A stretch of 64,000 bases of DNA from Bacteroidales bacterium. Lineage in GTDB: Bacteria > Bacteroidota > Bacteroidia > Bacteroidales > UBA932. Position 1 is the stretch's first letter. Each line of letters starts with the position of its first letter. Below are positions 26,146-34,917 of this stretch, one piece after another. The stretch is from assembly GCA_017443025.1 (NCBI GenBank), contig JAFSPG010000016.1, forward strand, positions 62,001 to 126,000, read 5' to 3'. A program made the position numbers and the translations under genes. The notes under the pieces were generated by a model. That model was not told the origin of the DNA. It searched no databases and saw nothing but the letters and a program-made list of their open reading frames with translations.

Positions 26146-28044
26146 TTAGTCGAAAGTCATATAGGCTACAACGGCAAAGTGGTCAGAAGGACACCAGGTG
26201 GCATCATCTTCAGCCACATAAGTCCTGCGGATAGTCTTGTATAAGGTTGGAGTTACCGTATGCGATGCTGAGTTCTTGTAGATTACGTGATCCAGACGCC
26301 TGTCAGGACGGCTCTTCGTGAACGAAATGAAGGGATAGTAATAATTGTGCTGGGTGCCTGTCATGGTACCGTTGTAGGTTTTGTAGTACCAACTGCTGAG
26401 GTCTCCGGCAGCATCGTGTACGTCATACATTGTATCGTAGACATCGGTCCAGTAGGAAGTGAGTTCAAGATAGTTGGGACAGTCTGTAGTTTTGTCCTCT
26501 TCCTTTGAGCCGAAGTTCAAGTCGCCTACTGCTATAATAGGAAGATCCTCAACGTCGTTCTTCAGATGCTGGGCGAATGTCTTGAAACTCTTGACATTGT
26601 TGAGATTATCGCCGTCTGTGTTACCAAGATAGGTGTCAAAGTGGGTGACGATGAACCAGAAGCGCTTGCCGGATACCTTGTGGCGGCAGAGAGCATAGAC
26701 TGCCGTATGGCGGCCTGTTTCGTGCTCGTAGGCATTCTTCATGGATGACCAGTAATCGTCCTCTTTGTTGCAAAGCCAAACGTAGCCTTCGTCTTCGACA
26801 GTGATGGTGTTCTTGTTGTAGGCGAAGACGTTGGCATAGTACATTTCAGCAGAGTAAGAATACCCGGTGATAATGTTACCGCTCCTGCTTACCTTGTTGG
26901 GATAATCCATCTTCCAGGTATAATCGCTGCTGGACAGTCCCTGTGCGATGGCCCAGGCCTTGATGTCGTGCTCCTCGCCAGGCATGTTGTCCTCGCCGAT
27001 TTCGTTGATGCCGAAGATATCAGCACCCATACCTGCGATGGTGGAGCCAATGCCAGCCTGCACGTCGGAACGACTCATATCAATATATGTATTGTTTGTA
27101 CCTGCTCGGTTTTCTTCCATCTTGATGTTATAAACGCCCACAGTGATGCCGGGGGCCTCTGCAGTAGGCTCGCCGCCATCTTCGGCGGTAAGGTTGTTAA
27201 TCTGCAGGAGATTTTCCGTGCGGCCCGCAGCAAAGGTCTTGCTCACAAACTCAGCTACGTCAGTGGAAGCGAGAGTGTGGCCGCTGCCCCAGAACTTCAG
27301 ACGCATAAAAGCACCATCGGCCTGATAAACCAGGGCCTCGAGGCCGGATTCGTATGTCTGGGCGGGAATGGCAATATAAACGTATGTGTCGCTGCCGGAA
27401 AGGACAAGGTTGTCAAATTCGTAGGTCAGCGAACCGGAGTTGCCGCCGCTGAAGTCTCCGCTGTAGCCGCCTGCGTTCGTCGTAAGGGTAAAGTCGCCGC
27501 TTATCTTCTCGGAACCGAGGGAATTGACCACAATCTTGTCAAGGGTGGCGCTTCCGTTGAGGGCGAGACGGATGATACCGCAGAAACTCTTGAGTGAAAC
27601 GCCGTAAACATTTCCGTTCTTTACTGCCGTGCCATAGAAAGGAGTGGCAGCTTTGTCGGTAGTGCCGGCGGAATAAGTCTGGGTTGCGGGAACGGATACA
27701 ACGTTCGTTGACGTTGTGCCGGGATAGAGAACACGGTATGGCTCACTGAGGGAACCATTTACCGTAAACTCTGCCACGGACTTAGCGTTGTATGCGCTGG
27801 AAAGGGCCTCGGACTTGGTACCGTTGATGGATACTTTGTCGCCAGTCTGCCAGAACATCTTGTAGGTGCCTTCAGTGGCACCCTCGCCGATACATGCTTT
27901 CGACTCTGCGTCGTCAGTATCTGCGCGGAGAATGATTCTCTCCTGGCCGGGCTCGGTACCTTCGGATGATTTCGAACACGAAAACACCAGGCAACAAGCT
28001 GATGCTGCAATGAAAGAAAGGCTGAAAAACTTTCTTAATGTCAT
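26146..28044 (-). CDS. Lipoprotein with fimbrillin-like N-domain and EEP hydrolase domain
   Basis: 632 residues: a lipoprotein signal (lipobox LVFSC, Cys near residue 24), then a fimbrillin-like beta domain (about 30-270). A C-terminal endonuclease/exonuclease/phosphatase domain follows (about 285-630). EEP catalytic positions are visible: VYNIKMEEN (Asn), GINEIGED (Glu), VTHFDTYLG (His), AVGDLNFGS (Asp, Asn), RLDHVIYK and SDHFAVVAY (Asp-His). Phosphodiester or phosphomonoester cleavage at the cell surface is likely; the substrate is unknown. The N-domain resembles those of the proteins at 41409 and 46234. Start 28044 was chosen to match the signal peptide. It diverges from the DUF6377 regulator. 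Confidence 0.85.
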   Translation of the reverse strand: MTLRKFFSLSFIAASACCLVFSCSKSSEGTEPGQERIILRADTDDAESKACIGEGATEGTYKMFWQTGDKVSINGTKSEALSSAYNAKSVAEFTVNGSLSEPYRVLYPGTTSTNVVSVPATQTYSAGTTDKAATPFYGTAVKNGNVYGVSLKSFCGIIRLALNGSATLDKIVVNSLGSEKISGDFTLTTNAGGYSGDFSGGNSGSLTYEFDNLVLSGSDTYVYIAIPAQTYESGLEALVYQADGAFMRLKFWGSGHTLASTDVAEFVSKTFAAGRTENLLQINNLTAEDGGEPTAEAPGITVGVYNIKMEENRAGTNNTYIDMSRSDVQAGIGSTIAGMGADIFGINEIGEDNMPGEEHDIKAWAIAQGLSSSDYTWKMDYPNKVSRSGNIITGYSYSAEMYYANVFAYNKNTITVEDEGYVWLCNKEDDYWSSMKNAYEHETGRHTAVYALCRHKVSGKRFWFIVTHFDTYLGNTDGDNLNNVKSFKTFAQHLKNDVEDLPIIAVGDLNFGSKEEDKTTDCPNYLELTSYWTDVYDTMYDVHDAAGDLSSWYYKTYNGTMTGTQHNYYYPFISFTKSRPDRRLDHVIYKNSASHTVTPTLYKTIRRTYVAEDDATWCPSDHFAVVAYMTFD

Positions 28045-28098
28045 AATATTGAATAATTTAAAAATATCAAAAGTGGTTTTAGTCGCATATAGAATAAA

Positions 28099-28130
28099 CA
28101 AAGTTATTAAAAATGTTTTAAATTTGCAAA
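28099..28130 (-). promoter_or_regulatory. Promoter of the EEP lipoprotein gene
   Basis: Minus strand TTTG (28127-28130), 20-nt spacer, TAACTTTG (28099-28106): an exact consensus match, with a leader of about 45-50 nt. On the plus strand the same gap has TAAATTTG (28119) and TAATTTTG (28140) boxes for the divergent regulator but no well-placed -33. Confidence 0.82.
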
Positions 28131-28154
28131 ACGAGTGACTAATTTTGCTTTAAC

Positions 28155-29735
28155 ATGAGAGGCTTTAACATACTTCTGATATCACTTTTTACACTCGCCT
28201 TGCCATGCAGGGGAGAGGATATTCAGAAGACAGGCAGAAGCGACGCCCTTGTCGAGGAACTCCTCACAAAAATCGACAGTACGGCCGTGTACGCTGCCAG
28301 GAGAGAGCAGGCTATCGATGCCGTCAAATCGAAATTGCCAGGGAATACTGATATGGAAAGGTATGACCTTTATCACGAATTATCCGTGATGTATTCCAAT
28401 TATCTGGTAGATTCCTCTATAGTATATATGGAGAGGGCCGTGAAGCTGTCGCAGTCGTTCAGCGACAAGCGATACAGAATCAAATCTGAACTTTCACTCG
28501 CGAATATCCTGGCGGATTCGGGTTTTTATACAGAGGCCCACGAGATTATTACAGCTATCGACAGGCATTCCATAGACCAAACCCTCCTCATACCTTATTA
28601 CAGGGCCCAGGCCAATCTGCTTCACAAGCTTTACTCCAGCTCATACGAACCGGTTGATTACCGGAATAAATATCGTGCCGAGTATAATATCTATCGTGAT
28701 TCCCTTCTGGCTGTTACGGATTCTACCAGTGACCTCTTCCTTCAGAATATGGAAAAGAAGGAGGCGAGGGCGGGGAATATCGCCGCTGCGAGGAAATACA
28801 ACGCGATCCGCCTTTCAAGAATCACTGACAAGAAGTCTGCCTCTTACGCAACCTGCCTGTACGACAGATTTGTAATCTCATACCTGTATGAAAGAAAACT
28901 TACAGGCGCAGCCATTGATGATGTCCTTGAATCCGCAATCATTGAAGTCGAGCACTGCAACAAGAATATCGCTTCGCTCTTGCGAGTGGAGAATATATTG
29001 CTGTATTTCAATGATATAGTTGCAGCCAAAAAGGTGTCGGACTACTATTTTTCCTCCCTGCTGAAGTTTGGTTCAAGAAGGCGTATAATAGAAGGTGTTG
29101 AACTTACCCTTAAGATTAACGACCAGACCTTCAAGACTCTCGAGCGCAGGGAATACCAGATCAAGATAGGCCTCGCATTTGTTTTAATTCTGTTATTCGT
29201 CCTGGTGTTTACCCTTCTGAAGATGAACAGCACCCGCCTCAAGCTTGTCAGGATGAAGGATGATCTGGATCAGTCGTCAAAAATTTCGAAAGGTTACGTG
29301 GGTGTCGTTTTCAGGCTGTATTCTTCCTATATCAAGCGCCTTGAGATTTTCCGCACTAAGATTCATACAACGCTTAGGAAAGGACAGATTGAGCAGGCCC
29401 TTGAACTTACTAGCCCTCTTGGCGACAATGCGGGTGAGGATCGTCGTGAACTGTTCCATAATTTTGACACTGTCTTTGTCGATATCTTTCCGGATTTTAT
29501 CCAGAAGGTTAACGGTTGTCTTAAACCTGAGGCCCAGATAATCCCAAAGAAAACCGAGATACTTAATACCGAACTTAGAATCCTCGCTATCATCAAACTG
29601 GGGATAGAAGACAGTTCTAAAATCGCTGAAATGCTGCATTGCTCGGTAAAGACGGTTTACAATCTCAGGTCAGGTCTGAAAGCCCGGCTCGCTATTCCGG
29701 AAGAGGAGTTCAATAAGGTGATTTCTGAGATATAA
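28155..29735 (+). CDS. DUF6377-type membrane regulator with C-terminal HTH
   Basis: A 526-residue likely transcription regulator of the adjacent locus. It has a signal peptide (residues 1-20), a helical periplasmic TPR-like region (~25-330), and one membrane helix (IGLAFVLILLFVLVFTLL, ~336-353). A cytosolic coiled segment and a C-terminal HTH follow, containing LRILAIIKLGIEDSSKIAEML then SVKTVYNLRSGLKAR, a LuxR/GerE-like fold. This build matches Bacteroidetes DUF6377 proteins that neighbour SusCD loci. It probably senses a ligand in the periplasm and activates from the membrane. A strong terminator follows. Confidence 0.78.
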   Translation: MRGFNILLISLFTLALPCRGEDIQKTGRSDALVEELLTKIDSTAVYAARREQAIDAVKSKLPGNTDMERYDLYHELSVMYSNYLVDSSIVYMERAVKLSQSFSDKRYRIKSELSLANILADSGFYTEAHEIITAIDRHSIDQTLLIPYYRAQANLLHKLYSSSYEPVDYRNKYRAEYNIYRDSLLAVTDSTSDLFLQNMEKKEARAGNIAAARKYNAIRLSRITDKKSASYATCLYDRFVISYLYERKLTGAAIDDVLESAIIEVEHCNKNIASLLRVENILLYFNDIVAAKKVSDYYFSSLLKFGSRRRIIEGVELTLKINDQTFKTLERREYQIKIGLAFVLILLFVLVFTLLKMNSTRLKLVRMKDDLDQSSKISKGYVGVVFRLYSSYIKRLEIFRTKIHTTLRKGQIEQALELTSPLGDNAGEDRRELFHNFDTVFVDIFPDFIQKVNGCLKPEAQIIPKKTEILNTELRILAIIKLGIEDSSKIAEMLHCSVKTVYNLRSGLKARLAIPEEEFNKVISEI

Positions 29736-29847
29736 AATCGTTTTTTTGCTTCCTGATATTTCCCGAATTTTGTTTTGTAAAACAATTTATATAATTGATA
29801 ATCAATAGATACTCGTTTCCCAAAACGTTTAATAATTTCCCATTTTT

Positions 29848-29877
29848 CCGGAGACCACAACTCTCCGGTTTTTTTTT
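29848..29877 (+). terminator. Terminator after the regulator gene
   Basis: Stem CCGGAGA / TCTCCGG with loop CCACAAC, followed by nine T residues. It separates the regulator from the SusCD operon; the next operon's -7 box begins 3 nt after the T-run. Confidence 0.9.
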
Positions 29878-29879
29878 CA

Positions 29880-29887
29880 TAATTTTG
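29880..29887 (+). promoter_or_regulatory. Putative -7 element of the SusCD operon
   Basis: TAATTTTG lies 18 nt before the first ATG of the operon. The expected -33 position falls in the terminator stem and does not read TTTG, which would fit a promoter needing an activator. Confidence 0.45.
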
Positions 29888-29905
29888 TAAGTCAAAAATC
29901 ATAGT

Positions 29906-30934
29906 ATGCGCGCAATGAAAGACACAATCAAAGCAATTGCTTTAATCTTGATTCTTTTCCTTCCGGTTTCAGCCTACGCCAAGAAGGACAAGAAGCCTCA
30001 GGAGAAGAAAACTCTCAGGGTGCTCTATTGGAACATCCAAAATGGAATGTGGGCCGGACAAGAAGAGAACTACAAGACTTTCGTCGAGTGGATCAAATCC
30101 AAGGATCCGGACATCTGCATTTTCTGCGAAGCCGGCTCGATTTACTATAACGGCACTAATAAGCACATGCCGAACGAGGAGCGCTATCTCCCTGCTCACT
30201 GGGGAGAGTTCTGTGCGAGATGGGGTCATCAGTATCACTTTGTGACTCCCCGTCGTGTGTCCAAATCTACGCCTTTCGGACTTAGCAACTATCCCGATGC
30301 CGTCACATCCAAATATCCCATCGACAGCATAGCCATCATCCGCGGCTCAAAGCCCGATTCAGTGGTGGTCAATCCCGCCGGTTGGGTACAGATTCATATC
30401 GAGGGTGTCGAGAAACCCCTGAATATTATTGCACTTCACCTCAAGCACGGCAAATTCGGATACGGCGTTCCCCACGACCAGCGTGCAGCCAGTGCAGAGC
30501 GGTATGAAGGAGAGCAGCACCGCGTCAAAGAGCTTACCTGCATCCTTAACGGCACTGTCCGTAAGTCTAAGGATCCGGATAAAGAGCTATGGATTATGGC
30601 TGGTGACTTCAACTCCTATAGCCGCAAGGATAATTTCAAGTACAAATGGAACAATGCGTCACTGGGATTCCAGACCCAGGACTATATGATTTTCAAGTCG
30701 CCTTTCTTCGACCTTGTTGCTGAATGCTACCCCGATATATTCATGCCATCCTGCGGAAATTTGAGAATCGACTATATGTACGTCTCGAAGCCGATGCTTA
30801 AGGCCTGTTCGGATGTTTATGCCGAGGTGAAGGATAAATATCTCAAGAGAGAGCATTCCGGAGTCTCTACTTTCTACATCCCTTCCGACCACTATCCGAT
30901 CATTGCGGATTTCAAGATATCGAAAATGAAATAA
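29906..30934 (+). CDS. Secreted EEP-family hydrolase
   Basis: A 342-residue exported endonuclease/exonuclease/phosphatase-fold enzyme. The signal peptide is MKDTIKAIALILILFLPVSAYA (start 29906, or 29915 for the second Met). Catalytic positions: LYWNIQNGMW (Asn), CIFCEAGS (Glu), ALHLKHG (His), MAGDFNSYSR (Asp, Asn), RIDYMYV, and SDHYPIIADF (Asp-His). It has no lipobox, so it is probably periplasmic. It is first in the SusCD operon, which suggests removal of phosphate or a phosphodiester from the imported glycan. Nuclease or sphingomyelinase-like activity cannot be excluded. Confidence 0.85.
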   Translation: MRAMKDTIKAIALILILFLPVSAYAKKDKKPQEKKTLRVLYWNIQNGMWAGQEENYKTFVEWIKSKDPDICIFCEAGSIYYNGTNKHMPNEERYLPAHWGEFCARWGHQYHFVTPRRVSKSTPFGLSNYPDAVTSKYPIDSIAIIRGSKPDSVVVNPAGWVQIHIEGVEKPLNIIALHLKHGKFGYGVPHDQRAASAERYEGEQHRVKELTCILNGTVRKSKDPDKELWIMAGDFNSYSRKDNFKYKWNNASLGFQTQDYMIFKSPFFDLVAECYPDIFMPSCGNLRIDYMYVSKPMLKACSDVYAEVKDKYLKREHSGVSTFYIPSDHYPIIADFKISKMK

Positions 30935-30951
30935 GTAAAACTCAAACACGT

Positions 30952-31833
30952 ATGGACAAAAAAATCATTTTCCTTTTGTGTGCGTCATTTGCTGTTCTCT
31001 GCTCCTGCAAAAAGAGCAGCGACGGCGATTCTGCCACACGAAGCGAGTTCATCAAGGTGTATGAAACATCTGCGGACAACACCGTGGACAACATCCAGGT
31101 TCCTTTCGACGGAGTCGAGGATGGTAAGATTCACGTTTTGTCTAATGTCCCGTTGGATTGGAAATACCTTGTGAACCAGAGCGAATCAGACACAGATTGG
31201 TTGGTAATCAAATCTGTTGAAGAGATTGAACCCGGACACACTGTGGTGACTTATGATGCCTCATCCATCCTGGAGCTCAATTCTTTGGAGCGCAGATCCG
31301 GAAGGCTTAGTTTCTCCTGTCCTTCAGCTTCCCTCGGAAAGTTCCTTACTGTCCGTCAGGGTTACGATAGGAGGTTCCTGGAAGAATTCGATGATGAACC
31401 AGACGGTAATCTGGTGATCACCGGCAAGCAGACCTACACCACAGACGAGCACCCTGAGCTCAACAAAGACTATTTCGACTACATTTCCTTCAATGCCTGG
31501 GCAGTGAGCGAAAACGAGTTTATGAGCAAGAACATTACCCTGGACATCACTATAAGCGGTGGTCACTTCTACGACACCGGTCTTACTACTTACAGGGTTA
31601 ACGTTCCTCTCGGAACTGCAGCTGAGAAAGGAAACCTCAAGTATCTGCTCGTTCTGGGTGACGGAGTTCGTATGAGCCCGAAGACAAAATTCACCTTCTC
31701 GACAGCCAACGATGATCAGGTCTATGTTCACATTGACAATTTCGCAGGCTATCAGGTCACTGAGGCTGAATGGAGCGTCCTGATCGAAGACGATTACTTC
31801 GAGGATGATTCTGATGACGGAGGATGGATTTAG
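30952..31833 (+). CDS. Surface lipoprotein with BACON-like N-terminal domain
   Basis: A 293-residue lipoprotein with lipobox AVLCSC (Cys19). Residues ~30-140 look like a BACON-type beta domain: NVPLDWKYLV followed by RSGRLSFSCP and FLTVRQGYD is the usual 'attack-by-numbers' pattern of tryptophan, then substitution, then RQ. Residues ~150-293 are a second all-beta domain of unknown family ending in an acidic tail (EDDYFEDDSDDGG). A role as a glycan-binding surface protein is inferred from its place 12 nt before susC. Confidence 0.7.
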   Translation: MDKKIIFLLCASFAVLCSCKKSSDGDSATRSEFIKVYETSADNTVDNIQVPFDGVEDGKIHVLSNVPLDWKYLVNQSESDTDWLVIKSVEEIEPGHTVVTYDASSILELNSLERRSGRLSFSCPSASLGKFLTVRQGYDRRFLEEFDDEPDGNLVITGKQTYTTDEHPELNKDYFDYISFNAWAVSENEFMSKNITLDITISGGHFYDTGLTTYRVNVPLGTAAEKGNLKYLLVLGDGVRMSPKTKFTFSTANDDQVYVHIDNFAGYQVTEAEWSVLIEDDYFEDDSDDGGWI

Positions 31834-31845
31834 GAGGAGAATGCT

Positions 31846-34800
31846 ATGAAAAAGTTTATTGTAACAACTCTCGCGCTTATTGCGCTGCTTCCTGCCTTCG
31901 CCCAGACCCGCAAGGTCAGCGGTGTTGTGCGTGATGAGAATTCAGAAGCCCTTGCAGGCGCTATCGTAGTCGTAAAGAGCGGCGGAGCCAAAGGCGCCGT
32001 GACAAGCTCTACTACAACGGATGTTTCGGGTTCTTATACCGTCGAGTGCAAGGACGGCGACTTCATCTCCGTTCACTTCCTTGGTTATACTGAGGCTGCA
32101 TACCCGGTAAAAGGCAAGAACACACTCGATATAAGCATGACCCCGGATGCAAGCCAAAGGCTTGAAGAAGTCGTGGTTATCGGTTACGGTGCCGTCAAAA
32201 AGGCTGATCTTACCGGTTCCGTAACCAACGTGAAGATGGCTGAGGTCCGCAACGAACCGGTTCTCTCCATCGACCAGGCCCTCCAGGGCCGTGTGGCCGG
32301 TATGGAGATTACAAGTACCGACGGTGAACCTGGTTCCGATGCAGTTATCCGTATCCGTGGATCCCGTTCCATTACCGCATCCAACGACCCTCTTATTGTC
32401 GTGGACGGCGTAATGATGGACGAGGGATTCTCGCTCAGTGATGTCAACCCTTCCGATATCGAAGCTATTTCCGTACTGAAGGATGCATCTTCCACCGCCA
32501 TCTACGGTGCACGTGGTGCAAACGGTGTTATCATCATCACCACCAAGGGTAGTTCAGACGCCTCGGATCCCGCGCAGAACATCGCCATTACATTCAAGGC
32601 TTCTGCCGGTGTCTCTACGCTTCCCCGCAATCTGGATTTGATGGATGCCACTGAATATGGTATTTACCGTAACGAGTATTACCAGCACAGTGGAGCTTCT
32701 GGCAATATGAATGATAATACCCCTCTGAGCAATCTGTCTGTAAAGACTCCATTCACCAATGGCTCCGGAACAAACTGGATTAAAGACGTCAGCAGGGTAG
32801 CTCCTTTCCAGAACTATTCAATTTCGATGAACGGTTTCCAGGGAAAGACGAAATTCTATGCCAGCCTCTCGTACAGCGACGAGCAGGGTATCATCAAAAA
32901 GAGCGGCAAACAGAATATTACCGGAACATTGAATGTCACCAACAAATTGTTCAAGTGGCTGACGGTATATGCCAATATGCGCTACCAGTATCGTCTTCAG
33001 GACAATACCCTCGCCCAAATCGGCGGCGGCAGCTGGCAGTATGCAGCGCAGTATCTTTCTCCGCTCATTACCCCCAAGGATTCATACAACCCTTTGAATA
33101 ACTCCAACCCTACCATTTCGAATGCGGTTGTACGCTTGAATGAGAACACCGACCACACCGACCGTAGCATGCTTAACGTTACTGTCGGTGCCAGCGTAAG
33201 GATTTCAGCGCCTATCAAATATAAGACAAAGGTCAGTTACTATTACTTCGACCGCCAGCGCTATAAATACAATCCTTCTACTCTTCCCTCCAGAACCGAC
33301 GATATGGGCGGTTATGCATACAGGCAGAATTACGGAGAGCAGAGCATCTACAATGAGAATACCCTCGAGTATTCTTTCGAGAAGAAACGCCATCACGTTG
33401 ACATAACCCTTGGACAGACCTACAAGCACTTTACGTCTCATACCTTCACGCTTGACGGCGAAGGCTATGTCGTAGATAACGTCAAGTGGAACAATATGGG
33501 TGCTGTTCTCAGTAAGGACAGCTATGGTGCAAGCACCGATCAGGTTATCAAGGACAAAGTCGCTTTCTTCGCCCGTCTCAATTACAATTTCAGAAAAAAA
33601 TATTACCTTACCCTTACCGGCCGTTTTGACGGTGCATCCAACTTCGCAGCCAACCACAAATGGGGCTTCTTCCCCTCTGCTGCTTTCAAATGGGCCGTGG
33701 TAAAGGAACCCTGGTTCAAGAACGTCGATTGGCTTGACGACCTTTCCCTCAAGGTCAGTCTCGGTCAGTCCGGTAACGACCTCAACCAGGCGTACAGGTC
33801 GCTTGCAAGGCTCGACAGCGGTTCCGGCGGATATCCTTTCGGAGGCTCCTACAGTCAGGAATACTGGCAGGCCCGAATCGCTTCCCCTAACCTTACCTGG
33901 GAAACTACTACCGTAGCAAACGTCGCCCTCGACGTAGACTTATTCAACAGCAGGGTAAGTTTCACCGCTGAAGCCTACCGGGCCGTTACCAGAGACCTTC
34001 TCCTTACGGTCAAGGTTCCCCAGAGTACAGGTTATGATAACAAGTACCAGAATATTGGCCGTACAACCACCAAAGGCTGGGAATTGTCATTCAGCTCACG
34101 CAACATCGTAACGCGTAACTTTACCTGGTCGAGCTCCTTCACGATTTCCCACGCTTCCTCTGTAGTTAATAATATGGGGCCGGAAGCTCAGGTTGCTAAA
34201 AAGAACGCTCCCCGTGGAGGATATATGAATGCCGGTTACAGGGCAGGTTATCCTCTCAACGCATACTGGGGCTTCCAGTATGCCGGAGTATGGCACAACA
34301 GCGATGAGGTTGAACGTAACAAGATTACCCACGCCTACGCCAACGAACAGGCTACAGGTAAGCTTGGTACACCGATTTTCATCGACCAGAATCACGACGG
34401 TCTGCTTAACCAGCTGGATATCGTCTACCTCGGTTCTTCTGATCCTAAGGTATCAGGTGGTCTGCAGAACAATTTCCGCTTCAGGAATTTCTCACTGGGA
34501 GTATTCTTCTCCTATTCACTCGGTGGAAAGGCTCTCAACTATGCTGAATACTTTATGGCCGGCTCCCGCCGTACCAATCAGTTTGCATATATGGTCAATT
34601 GCTGGCATCCCGAGAAGAATCCTAACTCCAACCTTCCCCGTGCCGGTATCTTCGACGCAGAAGCCATGCCGAGCTCATTCCAGATTCACGACGGTTCATA
34701 CCTTCGTCTGAAGACCGTCAGCCTGTCGTACAGGTTCAATCTCAAGAGCCGCTTGCTCCGCGAACTTGAAGTTTCGGTTTCCGGAGAAAACCTCTATCTG

Positions 34801-34917
34801 TGGACCAACTACAACGGCTTCGACCCGGACGTATCTTCCGGCGGAATCAACGGATATGATATTTCCTGGTATCCGAAGCCCCGCCGCATAGTGTTCTCGC
34901 TCCAACTTAAATATTGA
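31846..34917 (+). CDS. susC: SusC-like TonB-dependent outer-membrane transporter
   Basis: A 1023-residue outer-membrane importer that works with the following SusD. It has a signal peptide (MKKFIVTTLALIALLPAFAQ) and a carboxypeptidase-regulatory-like N-domain (~22-100). The TonB-box-like LEEVVVIGYGAVKKADLTGSV lies near residue 105 (written here as LEEVVVIGYG plus AVKKADLTGSV). The plug contains SIDQALQGRVAGM, SDIEAISVLKDASS and TAIYGARGANGVI. A 22-strand barrel follows, with FSLQLKY at the end. Its stop overlaps the susD ATG (TGATG), so expression is coupled. Confidence 0.97.
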   Translation: MKKFIVTTLALIALLPAFAQTRKVSGVVRDENSEALAGAIVVVKSGGAKGAVTSSTTTDVSGSYTVECKDGDFISVHFLGYTEAAYPVKGKNTLDISMTPDASQRLEEVVVIGYGAVKKADLTGSVTNVKMAEVRNEPVLSIDQALQGRVAGMEITSTDGEPGSDAVIRIRGSRSITASNDPLIVVDGVMMDEGFSLSDVNPSDIEAISVLKDASSTAIYGARGANGVIIITTKGSSDASDPAQNIAITFKASAGVSTLPRNLDLMDATEYGIYRNEYYQHSGASGNMNDNTPLSNLSVKTPFTNGSGTNWIKDVSRVAPFQNYSISMNGFQGKTKFYASLSYSDEQGIIKKSGKQNITGTLNVTNKLFKWLTVYANMRYQYRLQDNTLAQIGGGSWQYAAQYLSPLITPKDSYNPLNNSNPTISNAVVRLNENTDHTDRSMLNVTVGASVRISAPIKYKTKVSYYYFDRQRYKYNPSTLPSRTDDMGGYAYRQNYGEQSIYNENTLEYSFEKKRHHVDITLGQTYKHFTSHTFTLDGEGYVVDNVKWNNMGAVLSKDSYGASTDQVIKDKVAFFARLNYNFRKKYYLTLTGRFDGASNFAANHKWGFFPSAAFKWAVVKEPWFKNVDWLDDLSLKVSLGQSGNDLNQAYRSLARLDSGSGGYPFGGSYSQEYWQARIASPNLTWETTTVANVALDVDLFNSRVSFTAEAYRAVTRDLLLTVKVPQSTGYDNKYQNIGRTTTKGWELSFSSRNIVTRNFTWSSSFTISHASSVVNNMGPEAQVAKKNAPRGGYMNAGYRAGYPLNAYWGFQYAGVWHNSDEVERNKITHAYANEQATGKLGTPIFIDQNHDGLLNQLDIVYLGSSDPKVSGGLQNNFRFRNFSLGVFFSYSLGGKALNYAEYFMAGSRRTNQFAYMVNCWHPEKNPNSNLPRAGIFDAEAMPSSFQIHDGSYLRLKTVSLSYRFNLKSRLLRELEVSVSGENLYLWTNYNGFDPDVSSGGINGYDISWYPKPRRIVFSLQLKY

